Part shown: in pieces, positions 7,827 through 18,887 of the stretch
Layout: every line of letters begins with the position of its first letter
Position numbering within the stretch: the stretch's first letter is position 1
Source of the DNA: Paenibacillus sp. PK3_47
GTDB lineage: Bacteria > Bacillota > Bacilli > Paenibacillales > Paenibacillaceae
DNA: 64,000 bases
Assembly (NCBI RefSeq): GCF_023520895.1
Contig: NZ_CP026029.1
Coordinates: forward strand, 3,844,001 to 3,908,000
Direction: 5' to 3'
Position numbers and translations under genes: made by a program
The notes under the pieces: generated by a model
What the model saw: only the letters and a program-made list of their open reading frames with translations
Database searches by the model: none
What the model was told of the DNA's origin: nothing

Positions 7827-10800
7827 ATGAGACACACTGAACTGCCCGGCAAACAGGGCCTATATGATCCCCAGTTCGAAAAGGATGCTTGCGGAATGGG
7901 ATTTGTTGCCCATATTAAAGGCAAACCCTCTCATGAGATTGTAAGCAATGCATTAACCATGCTCTTTAACATGGAGCACCGGGGAGGACAGGGAAGCGAG
8001 CCGAACTCCGGCGACGGAGCCGGCATCATGCTGCAGATTCCGCACCGCTTCTTTGCCGGAGAAGCCAGCAAGCTTGGCTTTGAACTGCCGGAACAGGGCC
8101 GTTATGGCGTGGGTATGATCTTTTTGTCTCATAATGAGGAGATCCGCGCCCGCCATGAGGCGCTGCTGAGCGATATTATTGCCGAGGAAGGCCAGGTGGT
8201 GCTCGGGTACCGCGATGTGCCGACCTATGATGAAATGCTGGGCAAGACAGCCAAGGCTGCTAAGCCTTATGTCCGCCAGGTATTTATCGGCCGTGCAGAA
8301 GGTATCGCTGATGAGCTGGCCTTTGAACGCAAGCTGTTTGTGATCCGCAAGCGCGCTGAACTCGCTATCCGCTACGGCGGAGTCGAGGAAGCGGAATCCT
8401 TCTATATGCCAAGCATGTCCTGCCGCAAGATCGTGTACAAAGGCATGCTGACTACTGAGCAGGTAGGACAGTTTTATCTGGACCTGCAGGATGAAAATCT
8501 GGAATCGGCGATTGCGCTTGTGCATTCCCGTTTCAGCACCAATACGTTCCCGAGCTGGGAGCGTGCCCACCCGTACCGCTTCATGATCCACAACGGCGAG
8601 ATCAACACGCTGCGGGGGAATGTGAACTGGATGCATGCCCGCCAGTCGCTGTTCAAGAGCCAGGTATTCGGGGCAGACCTTGACAAGATCAAGCCGGTCG
8701 TGAATCCGGACGGCTCCGACACCGCCATGTTCGACAACACCTTTGAGTTCCTGTACCTCAGCGGTCGTTCCCTGCCGCATGTGGCGATGATGATGGTTCC
8801 TGAGCCTTGGAGCAACCATGAATCGATGTCCGATGACAAGAAGGCATTCTATGAATACCACAGCACGCTGATGGAACCGTGGGACGGACCTGCTGCGATG
8901 GGCTTCACTGACGGTGTGCAAATCGGTGCAATGCTTGACCGTAACGGTCTGCGCCCTGCACGTTATTATGTAACCAAAGACGATATGATCATTCTGTCCT
9001 CTGAAGCGGGAGTTCTGGATATCCCGGCAGAGAACGTACTCTATAAAGACCGCCTGAGACCGGGCCGTATGCTGCTGGTGGATACCGAGCAGGGCCGGAT
9101 TATCTCCGACGAGGAAGTTAAAGCCTCCATTGCTGCGGAGCAGCCTTACCGCCAGTGGCTAGATGAGCATCTGATCGGTCTGGACCAGCTTCCGGATGCA
9201 CCGGAGCTGCCGAATCCGAAGCATGACAATGTGCAGCAGCTGCAGCAGTCTTTCGGCTATACCTTTGAGGATCTGCGCAAGGTGCTGGAGCCAATGGCTT
9301 CCACCGGTGCCGAAGCTGTCGGCTCCATGGGCTATGATGCTCCGCTGGCCGTGCTCTCGGACCGCCCGCAGCGCCTGTACAATTATTTTAAACAAATGTT
9401 CGCCCAGGTAACCAACCCGCCGATTGACGCCATCCGTGAAGAGCTGGTGACATCCACGGCAACGACAATCGGACCTGAACGCAATCTGCTGAAGCCGGAA
9501 CCGGAGAGCTGCCGCCAGATTTCGCTGGATTCGCCGATTCTCTCCAATGAGGACTTTGCGAAGATCCGCCACGTCCGCCGTGCAGGCTTCAAATCGATGT
9601 CTATTCCGATCCTGTTCCCGGCTGAGCTTGGGGCAGAAGGACTGCGCATTGCGCTGGAGCGCATGAATGAAGCGGCTGACCGCGTAATGGCCAAAGGCCA
9701 TAATATTCTTATTCTGTCCGACCGCGGCGTTGACCGCGAGAATGCCGCAATCCCGGCACTTCTGGCTGTATCCAGCCTGCATCACCATCTGATCCGCCAG
9801 GGAACCCGGACCAAAGTCAGCATCCTGCTGGAATCCGGCGAACCGCGTGAAGTACATCATTATGCGCTTCTGCTGGGTTACGGTGTAAGTGCGGTCAATC
9901 CGTACCTGGCGTTTGAAAGTCTGGATGACATGATCGGCCAGGGCCTGCTGCGCGGAATCTCGCATGAGAAGGCTGTGAAGAACTACATTAAGGCTGCGAC
10001 GAAGAGCGTAGTTAAAATCCTGTCCAAGATGGGGATTTCCACCATCCAATCCTACCGTGGAGCACAGATTTTTGAAGCTGTAGGGCTTAACTCGGAATTC
10101 GTGGACCGTTACTTCACCTGGACGCCTTCCCGCATCGGCGGTATCGGCCTGGAGGAAGTGGCAGCCGAAACCCTGATCCATCATAACCGTGCCTTCACTG
10201 ACAAGGACGGCAATGACAAGGTGCTGGATTCCGGCGGTGATTACCAGTGGCGCAGCGACGGGGAGGACCACCTGTTCAACCCGCAGACGATTCATCTGCT
10301 TCAGCACGCTGTGCGCAGCGGGGACTACACGCTTTACAAGAAATATGCTGCCTTGGTTCAAGGCGAAACCAAGAACCACCTGACACTGCGCTCCATGCTG
10401 CAGTTCAAACCCGCAGGTGCACCTGTGCCGCTTGAAGAAGTAGAACCGGCAGAATCGATTATGACCCGCTTCAAGACCGGAGCAATGTCCTTCGGCTCCA
10501 TCAGTAAGGAAGCGCATGAGACGCTGGCTATTGCCATGAACCGTATCGGCGGCAAGAGCAATACCGGTGAAGGCGGGGAAGATCCGGCCCGCTTCACTCC
10601 TGATAGTAACGGCGATTCCCGCCGCAGTGCGATCAAGCAGGTGGCATCGGGACGTTTCGGGGTAACCTCGAACTACCTGGTGAACGCTGACGAGATCCAG
10701 ATCAAGATGGCGCAGGGGGCTAAGCCGGGTGAAGGCGGACAGCTTCCGGGCCGCAAGGTGTACCCTTGGGTAGCTGAAGTCCGCGGATCCACCGCAGGCG

Positions 10801-12422
10801 TAGGCCTGATCTCGCCGCCGCCGCATCATGATATTTATTCCATCGAGGATTTGGCAGAGCTGATCTATGATCTGAAGAATGCCAATCCGCGTGCCAATAT
10901 TAACGTTAAGCTTGTATCCGAAGTCGGTGTAGGAACGATTGCTGCCGGTGTAGCCAAAGGCCGTGCCGATATTATCCTGGTCAGCGGTTATGACGGAGGT
11001 ACAGGAGCTTCTCCGATGAACTCCATCCGCCACGCCGGTCTGCCTTGGGAGCTTGGTCTTGCCGAGACCCATCAGACGCTGATGCTGAACAACCTGCGCG
11101 ACCGCGTAGTGCTGGAAACGGACGGCAAAATGCTCAGCGGACGCGATCTAGCGGTAGCTGTTCTGCTGGGTGCTGAAGAATACGGCTTCTCAACAGCTCC
11201 GCTGGTGGCTGTAGGCTGTATTATGATGCGGGTATGTCAAATGGATACCTGTCCGGTAGGTGTAGCAACACAGAATCCAGACCTGCGCAAGAACTTTACC
11301 GGTGATCCGCAGCATGTCGTGAATTTCATGACCTTTGTTGCCCAGGATCTGCGCGAAATCATGGCTGAGCTTGGCTTCCGTACCGTTGAAGAGATGGTAG
11401 GGCGCACAGACTGCCTCGATGCGACACAGGCCTCCACACACTGGAAGAAGAAGGGCGTTGATCTGAGCAGTCTGCTGCATACTCCGCAGATGCCGGAGGG
11501 AAGCACCCGCTTCAACAGCAAGCGCCAGAACCATGGCCTGGAAGAAACCCTGGATATGTCGAAGCTGCTGGACCTGGCTGCACCTGCACTTGAATCCGGT
11601 ACTCCTGTAGAGGCTTCACTGCCAATTACGAACGTGAACCGTGCAGTAGGAACCATCCTGGGCAGTGAACTGACGCGCAAATACGGCGCGGCAGGCCTGC
11701 CGGATGACACAATCCGCCTGCATTTCACAGGCTCAGCCGGACAAAGTCTCGGTGCATTCATGCCGAAGGGCATCACGATCTCCGTTGATGGGGATACCAA
11801 TGACTATCTCGGTAAAGGGCTGTCCGGAGGCAAGCTGATTGTTAAGCCGTCACCGAAGGCTACCTTTGCTGCTGAAGACAATATCATTACCGGAAACACG
11901 GCACTCTACGGGGCGACTGGCGGTCAGGCTTACATCAACGGCATCGCCGGTGAACGTTTTGCCGTCCGTAACTCCGGCGCCAATGTAGTCGTAGAAGGCG
12001 TGGGCGACCACGGCTGCGAGTACATGACCGGCGGACGTGTTGTAGTGCTTGGCGGGACAGGACGCAACTTCGCGGCAGGGATGTCGGGCGGTATCGCATA
12101 TGTGTACGATCCTGACAACACCTTCGTGAAACGCTGCAACCTGGAGATGGTGCTTCTGGAGCGTGTGGAAGAGCCGGAAGAGGTTGCCGAGCTGCACGGA
12201 CTGATTACCCGTCACACAGAGCTTACGGACAGCGCTGCAGGAAGACGTATTCTGGATAGCTGGGAAGAGTCTCTGCCGAAGTTTGCCCGTGTCATTCCGA
12301 AGGATTACAAACGGATGATGGAGCAAATCCGCAAAGTAGAGCAGACCGGCCTGACTGGAGAAGCAGCCCTTATGGCCGCTTTTGAAGCCAATATGCGTGA
12401 ACTTGCCCGCGTCGGCGGCTAG
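7827..12422 (+). CDS. gltB: Glutamate synthase (NADPH) large subunit
   Basis: 1531-aa alpha subunit of GOGAT, which turns glutamine plus 2-oxoglutarate into two glutamates. Order of domains: class-II glutamine amidotransferase (N-terminal; nucleophile Cys22 in EKDACGMGF after a short propeptide), central domain, FMN-binding synthase domain ([16 protein letters not shown], then [11 protein letters not shown]), the 3Fe-4S cysteines in [15 protein letters not shown], and the C-terminal beta-helix with GGxxxVxG repeats. The ATG at 7827 has AAAGG at proper spacing; a TTG at 7818 abuts the RBS and is unlikely. The small subunit gltD is not adjacent, and no GltC-type LysR gene is divergent from it, unlike B. 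subtilis. Confidence 0.97.
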   Translation: MRHTELPGKQGLYDPQFEKDACGMGFVAHIKGKPSHEIVSNALTMLFNMEHRGGQGSEPNSGDGAGIMLQIPHRFFAGEASKLGFELPEQGRYGVGMIFLSHNEEIRARHEALLSDIIAEEGQVVLGYRDVPTYDEMLGKTAKAAKPYVRQVFIGRAEGIADELAFERKLFVIRKRAELAIRYGGVEEAESFYMPSMSCRKIVYKGMLTTEQVGQFYLDLQDENLESAIALVHSRFSTNTFPSWERAHPYRFMIHNGEINTLRGNVNWMHARQSLFKSQVFGADLDKIKPVVNPDGSDTAMFDNTFEFLYLSGRSLPHVAMMMVPEPWSNHESMSDDKKAFYEYHSTLMEPWDGPAAMGFTDGVQIGAMLDRNGLRPARYYVTKDDMIILSSEAGVLDIPAENVLYKDRLRPGRMLLVDTEQGRIISDEEVKASIAAEQPYRQWLDEHLIGLDQLPDAPELPNPKHDNVQQLQQSFGYTFEDLRKVLEPMASTGAEAVGSMGYDAPLAVLSDRPQRLYNYFKQMFAQVTNPPIDAIREELVTSTATTIGPERNLLKPEPESCRQISLDSPILSNEDFAKIRHVRRAGFKSMSIPILFPAELGAEGLRIALERMNEAADRVMAKGHNILILSDRGVDRENAAIPALLAVSSLHHHLIRQGTRTKVSILLESGEPREVHHYALLLGYGVSAVNPYLAFESLDDMIGQGLLRGISHEKAVKNYIKAATKSVVKILSKMGISTIQSYRGAQIFEAVGLNSEFVDRYFTWTPSRIGGIGLEEVAAETLIHHNRAFTDKDGNDKVLDSGGDYQWRSDGEDHLFNPQTIHLLQHAVRSGDYTLYKKYAALVQGETKNHLTLRSMLQFKPAGAPVPLEEVEPAESIMTRFKTGAMSFGSISKEAHETLAIAMNRIGGKSNTGEGGEDPARFTPDSNGDSRRSAIKQVASGRFGVTSNYLVNADEIQIKMAQGAKPGEGGQLPGRKVYPWVAEVRGSTAGVGLISPPPHHDIYSIEDLAELIYDLKNANPRANINVKLVSEVGVGTIAAGVAKGRADIILVSGYDGGTGASPMNSIRHAGLPWELGLAETHQTLMLNNLRDRVVLETDGKMLSGRDLAVAVLLGAEEYGFSTAPLVAVGCIMMRVCQMDTCPVGVATQNPDLRKNFTGDPQHVVNFMTFVAQDLREIMAELGFRTVEEMVGRTDCLDATQASTHWKKKGVDLSSLLHTPQMPEGSTRFNSKRQNHGLEETLDMSKLLDLAAPALESGTPVEASLPITNVNRAVGTILGSELTRKYGAAGLPDDTIRLHFTGSAGQSLGAFMPKGITISVDGDTNDYLGKGLSGGKLIVKPSPKATFAAEDNIITGNTALYGATGGQAYINGIAGERFAVRNSGANVVVEGVGDHGCEYMTGGRVVVLGGTGRNFAAGMSGGIAYVYDPDNTFVKRCNLEMVLLERVEEPEEVAELHGLITRHTELTDSAAGRRILDSWEESLPKFARVIPKDYKRMMEQIRKVEQTGLTGEAALMAAFEANMRELARVGG

Positions 12423-12440
12423 CATCATTAACTGAAATTC

Positions 12441-12481
12441 AGGACTGTGCCTTTCTTAAGGGAAAGGTGCAGTCCTTTTTA
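12441..12481 (+). terminator. Rho-independent terminator of gltB
   Basis: A long stem from AGGACTGTGCCTTTC against GAAAGGTGCAGTCCT with a T-run begins 18 nt after the stop. Confidence 0.9.
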
Positions 12482-12636
12482 CTGGTATTGAATGAGCTTG
12501 AACGAACAATCCCAAATAGAGGAGCCTTTAGTTCAATCAATACAACCTAATAGCCTTCAGCTTTTCAGAAAAAAGGGAACTTGTGGTAAACTAAGGGCGG
12601 ATGAGTTATACCACTTGAACGAAAGGAAGTGAAAGT

Positions 12637-13563
12637 ATGCCGAATACGGCAGAAGTGGTGAAGCCGGTAGCGAGCCTGATGAACGTCACCAAAAAAATCG
12701 GCTCCAAAACACTGGTGAGCAATCTGACCCTCGATATCCCGCCAGGGCAGATTTTCGGATTCCTGGGACCGAACGGGGCCGGCAAAACAACCACCATCCG
12801 CATGATGGTAGGGTTAATTTCGATCAGCCAGGGTGATATTCTGATTTGCGGACGCAGCATCAAGGATCACTTTGAGGAGGCGATCGCGAATGTCGGAGCA
12901 ATTGTCGAGAACCCGGAGATGTATAAGTTCCTGACCGGATATCAGAATTTGCGCCAATATGCGCGGATGGTGAAGGGGGTGGACAAGCAGCGTATCAACG
13001 AAGTGATAGAGCTTGTCGGACTCGGCCAAAGAATTCATGACAAGGTAAAAACCTATTCGCTCGGGATGCGCCAGCGGCTGGGGGTAGCCCAGGCACTGCT
13101 GCACCGGCCCAAGCTGCTTATTCTCGATGAGCCGACGAACGGGCTGGATCCGCAGGGAATCCGCGAGCTGCGTGATTATCTGCGCCGTCTGTGCCAGGAG
13201 GAGGGAACGACGGTGTTCGTCTCCAGCCACTTGCTGTCTGAGATGGAGCTGATGTGTGACAGTGTAGCGATCATCCAGAACGGACGGCTTGTCGATGTGA
13301 AGCAGCTTAAGTCAGTGGGCGATATGGTGCTGCAGAATCCGGAGACCTGGTTCGAGGTTGATAACCCGGAGGCTGCGCTAAAGGTGTTCGGCCGGGGTTC
13401 GTTGGTGAACGGAGGTATTGTTATTGAGGCGGTACGCGAGGAAGTGGCAGAACTGAATGCGCGCCTGGTGGCAGGCGGGATCAAGGTATACAGCATCAAA
13501 GCACTGTCACGTTCACTGGAGGATCAATTCTTGGAAATTACGGGAGGTGAAGGCATTGGGTGA
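12637..13563 (+). CDS. ABC transporter ATP-binding protein (BcrA-type)
   Basis: 308-aa ATPase. Walker A is GPNGAGKTTT, the signature is YSLGMRQRLGVAQALL and Walker B is LLILDEPTNGLD, with the switch His in VSSHLL. The layout with an about 90-residue C-terminal extension is that of BcrA/YhcH-like drug or peptide exporters. GGAAGTGA precedes the ATG. Its end overlaps the start of the permease gene, so the two are translationally coupled. The substrate cannot be inferred; bacitracin-type peptide resistance is only a family association. Confidence 0.92.
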   Translation: MPNTAEVVKPVASLMNVTKKIGSKTLVSNLTLDIPPGQIFGFLGPNGAGKTTTIRMMVGLISISQGDILICGRSIKDHFEEAIANVGAIVENPEMYKFLTGYQNLRQYARMVKGVDKQRINEVIELVGLGQRIHDKVKTYSLGMRQRLGVAQALLHRPKLLILDEPTNGLDPQGIRELRDYLRRLCQEEGTTVFVSSHLLSEMELMCDSVAIIQNGRLVDVKQLKSVGDMVLQNPETWFEVDNPEAALKVFGRGSLVNGGIVIEAVREEVAELNARLVAGGIKVYSIKALSRSLEDQFLEITGGEGIG

Positions 13564-14344
13564 GTTTGCAGCTCTCATACATAATGAGAATATCAAGATT
13601 TACAGCCGTGTCCGCACATGGGTGATGCTGTTTATTCTTGCAGTAATGAGTATGCTGTTCCCTGTGCTGATGTATTTCACCAGCGGAAGTCCGGAGTCGA
13701 TGATGGGCCTTTGGGATACTTTCCAGACGACGGTCAGTATTGCCTTTTTCCTGAATACGATCTTTACTGTTGTCGTTGCTTCTGACTCTGTTGCGAGTGA
13801 GTTTTCCTGGGGAACAATCAAGCTGCTGCTGATCCGCCCATGGAGCCGTACCAAGATTCTGGTCTCCAAATATATTTCCCTTGTGCTCTTTAGTCTGCTC
13901 AGTACGGCTGTGCTGATTGCTTTTGCCTATGGTTCATCCCTGATGTTCTCTTCTTCGGCTGAAGCAGGAATGTCCACCATGAGAGACATGAGTCCGGCGG
14001 AATATTCCTTCCTGGATCTGTTCTGCCGTTATGTGGAGATGTTCCTGACGGCTGCGCTTGCCTTCATGGTTTCCAGCGTCTTCCGGGCAAGCGGCCTGGC
14101 GATCGGATTGTCGTTGTTTATTATGTTCACCAAAAATATTTTCCTGATGATCTTCAGTCCCGAGCGTTATGAATGGGCCAAATATCTGATCTTTACCCAC
14201 ATGGATTTACGGGGATATATGGTCTCCAGCGTCGGACCGGGCGGTGTAACCCTATGGTTCTCTGTAGCGGTTCTGGCTGTTTATTATGTCCTGTTTCTGC
14301 TGGTCTCCTGGTACGTATTCCGTAAAAGAGATGTGGCGGCTTAA
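13556..14344 (+). CDS. ABC-2 type transporter permease
   Basis: 262-aa membrane protein with about six hydrophobic helices, partner of the preceding ATPase. The TTG at 13556 is chosen because GGAGGTGA lies 5 nt before it and the first residues (GEFAALIHNENIKIYSR) are the usual cytoplasmic lead-in of this family. It overlaps the ATPase gene by 8 nt. The frame is open further upstream, but only inside the ATPase coding region. Confidence 0.87.
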   Translation: MGEFAALIHNENIKIYSRVRTWVMLFILAVMSMLFPVLMYFTSGSPESMMGLWDTFQTTVSIAFFLNTIFTVVVASDSVASEFSWGTIKLLLIRPWSRTKILVSKYISLVLFSLLSTAVLIAFAYGSSLMFSSSAEAGMSTMRDMSPAEYSFLDLFCRYVEMFLTAALAFMVSSVFRASGLAIGLSLFIMFTKNIFLMIFSPERYEWAKYLIFTHMDLRGYMVSSVGPGGVTLWFSVAVLAVYYVLFLLVSWYVFRKRDVAA

Positions 14345-14360
14345 TCTATACGTAAAAACA

Positions 14361-14420
14361 GCACACAAGCAAGCTTAAGCGGGCATAGGCCCGCCTAGCC
14401 TGCTTCCAGTGTGCTTTTTT
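14361..14420. terminator. Bidirectional terminator between ABC permease and bactofilin
   Basis: Nested hairpin: outer GCACAC/GTGTGC with flanking A- and T-runs, and inner GCGGGC/GCCCGC. It overlaps the last codons of the bactofilin gene on the other strand. Confidence 0.75.
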
Positions 14421-14844
14421 GTGCTTTGGAGCGGCGTTTGCCGTCTTTATCCTTCTTCACATTTTGCGTAGGTCCGCCGGCTTTTTCTGCGGCAGGCAGC
14501 TCGGCCATGGCAACGGAGCAGTTCAGGACGCTGCCTTCTACAATATTCAGGATGCCTGCCATAATATCCCCGTGCAGCTGTCCGGTATCTGTAATTGTGA
14601 GCTTATGATCGGCAGTGACGCTGCCGAACACTTTGCCTGCGATAACAATATCATGCGCTTTGATGCTGGAATGTACCGTTCCCTGCTCCCCGACGGTTAC
14701 TGTTCCCCGGCACTGGATTTCACCGCTGAAATCGCCGTCGATCCGCAGGTTGGTGTCACACTGCACTTTACCTTCCAGACTGTCCCCGTAGCCGATCAGC
14801 GAGTCTGTTGACTTGTACGAAGCCTGTGCCCTCTGTTTCCACAT
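14395..14844 (-). CDS. Bactofilin-type polymer-forming cytoskeletal protein
   Basis: 149-aa protein. The central bactofilin (DUF583) domain is built of short beta-helix repeats such as GKVQCDTNLRIDGDFSGEIQ, GTVTVGEQGTVHSSIKA and GKVFGSVTADHKLTI. The Lys-rich C-terminal tail is typical of bactofilins. Family members polymerise without nucleotide and act as scaffolds for wall enzymes or chromosome organisation. RBS GGAGGG precedes the ATG. It lies 32 nt downstream of an M23 peptidase gene on the same strand, a pairing seen in many bacteria, where the peptidase is positioned by the bactofilin. Confidence 0.9.
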   Translation of the reverse strand: MWKQRAQASYKSTDSLIGYGDSLEGKVQCDTNLRIDGDFSGEIQCRGTVTVGEQGTVHSSIKAHDIVIAGKVFGSVTADHKLTITDTGQLHGDIMAGILNIVEGSVLNCSVAMAELPAAEKAGGPTQNVKKDKDGKRRSKAQKSTLEAG

Positions 14845-14876
14845 ATTTATCCCTCCTGAAATTCGCTCCCCTGAGC

Positions 14877-15953
14877 TTACGGTTCCACATAATTCAAAGG
14901 ATTTACGGCCTTATTCTGCTTCACTACCTGAAAATGAAGATGCGGTCCGGTACTGCGTCCGGTATTGCCGAGCGTACCGATCTTCTCGCCTTTGCTTACC
15001 TTGTCTCCGGCTGATACCGTCATGCTGTTCAAATGCATGTACCAGGTTTCCAGACCGTTTGAATGCTCGATGATGATGTATTTGCCTCTGGCTCCCATCT
15101 GATCGGAGGCGGTAACCGTTCCTCCCATGGCCGCATATATGGGATCCCCGATACTGCCGGCAATATCAATGCCGGAATGATAGGCTGAGGTACCTTTAAA
15201 GGGATCTGAGCGGTAGCCGAAGCTTGAAGTGATGGTCTTGGACTGTGTAGGCCAGATTACAGCCGGTGCCAGCCGTCTTTGTTCAGCAAGGGCCTGCTTG
15301 GCTTGAAGCTGCTCCTCAGCCCGACCAGCCTGCTCAGCCCGTGTGATCGTTGTGGCTATGCTGCTCATCATCTCATCAAGCATACTGCGGATCTCCTCGA
15401 AATCATCTCTGGTTTCCCGGAGCAGCGCCAGATGATCCTCCGGATAGACGGCGATATATTCGCCGCCGACCTGGGACGCGGCAATACTGCCCGTCACCGC
15501 TGCAGTTGTCCCGGATAACGGAGCTGGTGCTGTTTTTAATGAGGTCTGCTTATTCGCTCCTGACCCGGAGGAGGCTTCCGTCTCCTTGTCAATCAGCGAC
15601 TGCAGCTGCTGTTCCAGCTCATTGACGCTTTTCAGCTTGTCTTTGATGCTCTCCGCCTCCTCCGACAGCTCGGTCACCTGGCCGCGGAGCTGCTGCAGTG
15701 CCTGATCCTTATCCTGGGCCTTCATCTCCATGCGGAGATTGGTTAATGAGAGTGCTGCTGCTTCAGCTTCCAGCTCGGCAATGGAGCGGGAGGCATGAAA
15801 GTGCATGGAAGTGACCAGACTGGAGATGGACAGGGCGGCAGCGGCCGGGAGGACCAGGGCTAGCGGTTTGGACAGCTGAAGCTGTCTGACCGGCCGTCCG
15901 GCTTCACGGACGACAAGCAGCGTGATCCGGTTATGATCTGGCTGACTTTTCAT
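14877..15953 (-). CDS. M23 (LytM) metallopeptidase with coiled coil
   Basis: 358-aa membrane-anchored endopeptidase. One transmembrane segment near residues 25-45 is followed by a coiled coil of about residues 55-115, a Ser/Ala-rich linker, a second helical segment (about 165-225) and a C-terminal M23 domain. All zinc ligands are present: H259 and D263 in HSGIDIAG, and H338/H340 in GPHLHF. It probably trims peptide cross-links in peptidoglycan. It forms an operon with the bactofilin gene downstream. Confidence 0.9.
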   Translation of the reverse strand: MKSQPDHNRITLLVVREAGRPVRQLQLSKPLALVLPAAAALSISSLVTSMHFHASRSIAELEAEAAALSLTNLRMEMKAQDKDQALQQLRGQVTELSEEAESIKDKLKSVNELEQQLQSLIDKETEASSGSGANKQTSLKTAPAPLSGTTAAVTGSIAASQVGGEYIAVYPEDHLALLRETRDDFEEIRSMLDEMMSSIATTITRAEQAGRAEEQLQAKQALAEQRRLAPAVIWPTQSKTITSSFGYRSDPFKGTSAYHSGIDIAGSIGDPIYAAMGGTVTASDQMGARGKYIIIEHSNGLETWYMHLNSMTVSAGDKVSKGEKIGTLGNTGRSTGPHLHFQVVKQNKAVNPLNYVEP

Positions 15954-16191
15954 AGCTTCTCCTTCCTGCGGCTTGCAGCCGCCTTGTGTTAGTAGCGTCC
16001 GGCATTGTCTAAAAGCAGGCTCATCCGAATGGTCCTATTACTCTATGTATTCCTCGTCCCTGGCTAACATGACAACGTTTGATTGAATAAATAAGGAGAG
16101 TTACGGCAAGACCTGTACTAGAAAGCGTGCGGTCCGGTGTATTTCCGGTGTCCGGCCAAGCGCTTTTATATTATTTTCAGGAGGGACAAGC

Positions 16192-17622
16192 TTGACGATA
16201 TTCGCAATTATTCTTTGTCTTTTTATTCTGCAGATCGCCATCATTTTACTGCTGGAGTTCAAACGTCCGCAAAGAGCGCTGGCCTGGCTGTTCCTGTCCT
16301 TTTGCTTTCCTCCTGCAGGGCTGCTGTTCTATTTTTTTATGGGGAGGGATTATTGGCAGCGCACCCGTATCGGCAAACGGTGTACTCCGCTTCTAAGCGG
16401 AATCCGCAATCATCTGGCCGGAAAAATTCATATTATCGGCAGTGCCGGGGATAGCGGAAATCCTGAGCTTGAATATCATAAAGGGCTGTTTAAGCTGTTT
16501 TCGGGGCTGGCAGAAATTCCGGTTACAGGCCGCAACAGCTGCAGAGTGCTCTGGAGCGGGCGGGAGGCCTTTGAGGATATGCTGGCACTCATGGAAGAGG
16601 CGCGGGAGCACATCCATTTGGAGTTTTATATTTTCCGGGATGATGATATCGGGGAAAGGTTCCGGGAAGTTATGATCCGCAAGGCACGCCAGGGAGTAAA
16701 GGTGCGTATGCTGTGTGATGGTCTGGGCAGCCATGGCCTTAGTCCGGCGTTCATCCGTACTCTGAAGAAGGCTGGCGTAGAGGTCCATATTTTCCTGCCG
16801 CCGCTAACCTCGCTGCTGGAACGCCGCTTTAACTACAGGAATCACCGCAAAATTATGGTTGTAGATGGTCTGGTCGGTTTTACCGGAGGGATGAATGTAG
16901 GCGATGATTATATGGGCAAAGATCCAAAGCGGGGCTACTGGCGCGATACCCATCTTCGTCTGGAAGGGGATGCCGTGTATCATCTTCAGTATATTTTTCT
17001 CAAAGACTGGCGGCTGGCAGCCGGTGATATCCTGAGCCACCCGCGGTTCTTTCCTGTCCACAGCTGCTCCGGCAGGGAGGCCGTGCTGATTGTTCCCAGC
17101 GGTCCGGATGGCGACGTAGACGCTTCCCAGGAGTTGTATTTTGCCGCCCTGTGTTCAGCAAGACACCGCATCTGGATTACCTCTCCGTATTTCATACCCG
17201 ATCCGCCGATATGCCGCGCCCTTAAAAATGCTGCGCTCAGCGGAGTCGATATCCGAATCATCATTCCGGCTGTTCCGGACAACAAGCTGGTGTATCAGGC
17301 TTCATTATCCTATCTGGAGAACCTGCAGGATGCCGGCGTGAAGTTTTACCGGTACACCAAGGGCTTTATGCATTCCAAAATGATCCTTGTGGACAGCGTG
17401 CTGGCTACGGTCGGAAGTGCAAACCTCGATATGCGCAGCTTTTATTCCAACTTCGAGCTGACAGCGGTGCTGTTCAGTCCGGAGCGGATAAGCTCGCTTG
17501 CTGCGGGCTTTGAAAAGGATCTTCATCATAGTGAGTATATAGACCCGGAAAATTTCATGAAAAGGAGCAAAAATGTCAAGCTGATTCAAGGGCTGTGTCA
17601 GCTGTTTTCACCGCTTTTATGA
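16192..17622 (+). CDS. cls: Cardiolipin synthase
   Basis: 476-aa membrane enzyme that joins two phosphatidylglycerols into cardiolipin. Two N-terminal transmembrane helices (about residues 4-22 and 37-52) precede two phospholipase-D domains. Each domain has a complete HKD motif: HRKIMVVDG near residue 218 and HSKMILVDS near 393. Length matches the family. The start is TTG with AGGAGGG 6-7 nt upstream. It is not in an operon; a YitT-type gene follows on the same strand with its own promoter. Confidence 0.94.
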   Translation: MTIFAIILCLFILQIAIILLLEFKRPQRALAWLFLSFCFPPAGLLFYFFMGRDYWQRTRIGKRCTPLLSGIRNHLAGKIHIIGSAGDSGNPELEYHKGLFKLFSGLAEIPVTGRNSCRVLWSGREAFEDMLALMEEAREHIHLEFYIFRDDDIGERFREVMIRKARQGVKVRMLCDGLGSHGLSPAFIRTLKKAGVEVHIFLPPLTSLLERRFNYRNHRKIMVVDGLVGFTGGMNVGDDYMGKDPKRGYWRDTHLRLEGDAVYHLQYIFLKDWRLAAGDILSHPRFFPVHSCSGREAVLIVPSGPDGDVDASQELYFAALCSARHRIWITSPYFIPDPPICRALKNAALSGVDIRIIIPAVPDNKLVYQASLSYLENLQDAGVKFYRYTKGFMHSKMILVDSVLATVGSANLDMRSFYSNFELTAVLFSPERISSLAAGFEKDLHHSEYIDPENFMKRSKNVKLIQGLCQLFSPLL

Positions 17623-17693
17623 CGGAAAAATCGGCAAAAACACAATTTTTCTAACCCAAGAGTATCTTGAGTTCCTTATTTAGGCTTCTTTTA

Positions 17694-17702
17694 TGATATA
17701 AT
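17694..17702 (+). promoter_or_regulatory. Extended -10 promoter of the YitT-type gene
   Basis: TGATATAAT is a perfect extended -10 about 90 nt before the start codon. No good -35 is seen at the usual distance, as is common for extended -10 promoters. Confidence 0.5.
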
Positions 17703-17793
17703 GTAGGTATAAGAAGAAATATATGAGGGCATCTCAGCCAATGATGCTTTCGGTTATTTTTGATTCTATCTTTACTTTTATAGGGGGAGTTCT

Positions 17794-18708
17794 ATGACTG
17801 TAAGCGGGGAAGTCTTTACAAGTGAGGAGCAGAAGAAGCTGCAGAAAGCAGGATCAGCGAAGATAGCGAGACTGCGGCTGGCCCAGCGGATCGTTATGAT
17901 GGTACTGGGTGCCACAATGATGTCTGTTGCGCTGGAGATTTTTCTTGTTCCCAATGAGCTGATTGACGGCGGCATAACCGGTATATCCATTATGCTATCA
18001 CATATTTTTCACATTCCTCTCGGCATTCTGCTGACCCTGCTCAACCTTCCGTTTCTGATCATCGGTTATAAGCAGATCGGCAAAACCTTTGCCTTATCCA
18101 CTTTATTTGCCGTAGTCATCATGTCTATCGGCACCCAGCTGCTCCATCCTGTGCATCCCATCACGGTAGAACCGCTGCTCGCCGCTGTATTCGGCGGTGT
18201 CATTCTCGGCGTCGGGGTCGGGCTCGTGGTAAGATACGGGGGATCGCTTGACGGTACGGAGATTGTCGCCATTCTGGTGGCCAAGAAGCTGCCGTTCTCT
18301 GTCGGTGAAGTAGTCATGTTCTTCAACTTCTTTATTTTGTCCGGAGCAGGATTTGTATTCGGATGGAACAATGCCATGTTCTCCCTGATTGCGTATTACA
18401 TCGCTTTTAAAATGATTGATATCACGCTTGAAGGACTGGATCAGTCCAAATCGGTATGGATTATCAGCGACAAATTCCGCGATATCGGCGAGGCGCTTAC
18501 AGAGCGACTGGGACGCGGCGTTACTTATCTTGATGGGGAAGGCGGATTTTCCGGCGACAACAAGAAGGTAATATTCGTAGTTATTACTCGGCTTGAAGAA
18601 GCCAAGCTGAAGTCTATTGTTGAGGACTGGGACTCAGACGCTTTTATCGCCATTGGCAATATTCATGATGTCAAAGGCGGCCGGTTCAAGAAAAAATCAA
18701 TCCACTAG
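17794..18708 (+). CDS. YitT-family membrane protein (DUF161/DUF2179)
   Basis: 304-aa protein. After an about 35-residue charged N-terminus come five to six hydrophobic helices (YitT_membrane domain), for instance VVRYGGSLDGTEIVAILVAK. A cytoplasmic C-terminal DUF2179 domain follows (about residues 220-300, ending VKGGRFKKKSIH). Family function is unknown. The RBS is AGGGGG. The gene stands alone and converges on the LigD-type polymerase gene. Confidence 0.88.
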   Translation: MTVSGEVFTSEEQKKLQKAGSAKIARLRLAQRIVMMVLGATMMSVALEIFLVPNELIDGGITGISIMLSHIFHIPLGILLTLLNLPFLIIGYKQIGKTFALSTLFAVVIMSIGTQLLHPVHPITVEPLLAAVFGGVILGVGVGLVVRYGGSLDGTEIVAILVAKKLPFSVGEVVMFFNFFILSGAGFVFGWNNAMFSLIAYYIAFKMIDITLEGLDQSKSVWIISDKFRDIGEALTERLGRGVTYLDGEGGFSGDNKKVIFVVITRLEEAKLKSIVEDWDSDAFIAIGNIHDVKGGRFKKKSIH

Positions 18709-18843
18709 TGCCAGTTCCGGTGGAACGGACTGCACGGTCCTGAAGGAAGGTATATTTACGAAAGTCCGAGCATACCGTCCGGTGCCGTCTTGCAGCACCG
18801 AATTATCCTATATAATGCCTTCCGTCCATTTGCTGGACGCCTG

Positions 18844-18880
18844 ATAAGCCCGCAGCCTACATAGGCAGTTGCGGGCTTAT
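18844..18880. terminator. Bidirectional terminator
   Basis: An 11-bp perfect stem (ATAAGCCCGCA / TGCGGGCTTAT) lies between the converging YitT-type gene and the NHEJ operon, with a second small internal stem GCCTA/TAGGC. Confidence 0.8.
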
Positions 18881-18887
18881 TGCTGTA

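Noticed and set aside
9159..11072. 637-codon frame antisense to gltB
   Set aside because: Antisense to a fully conserved enzyme, with no recognisable domain; a by-product of GC-rich codon use.
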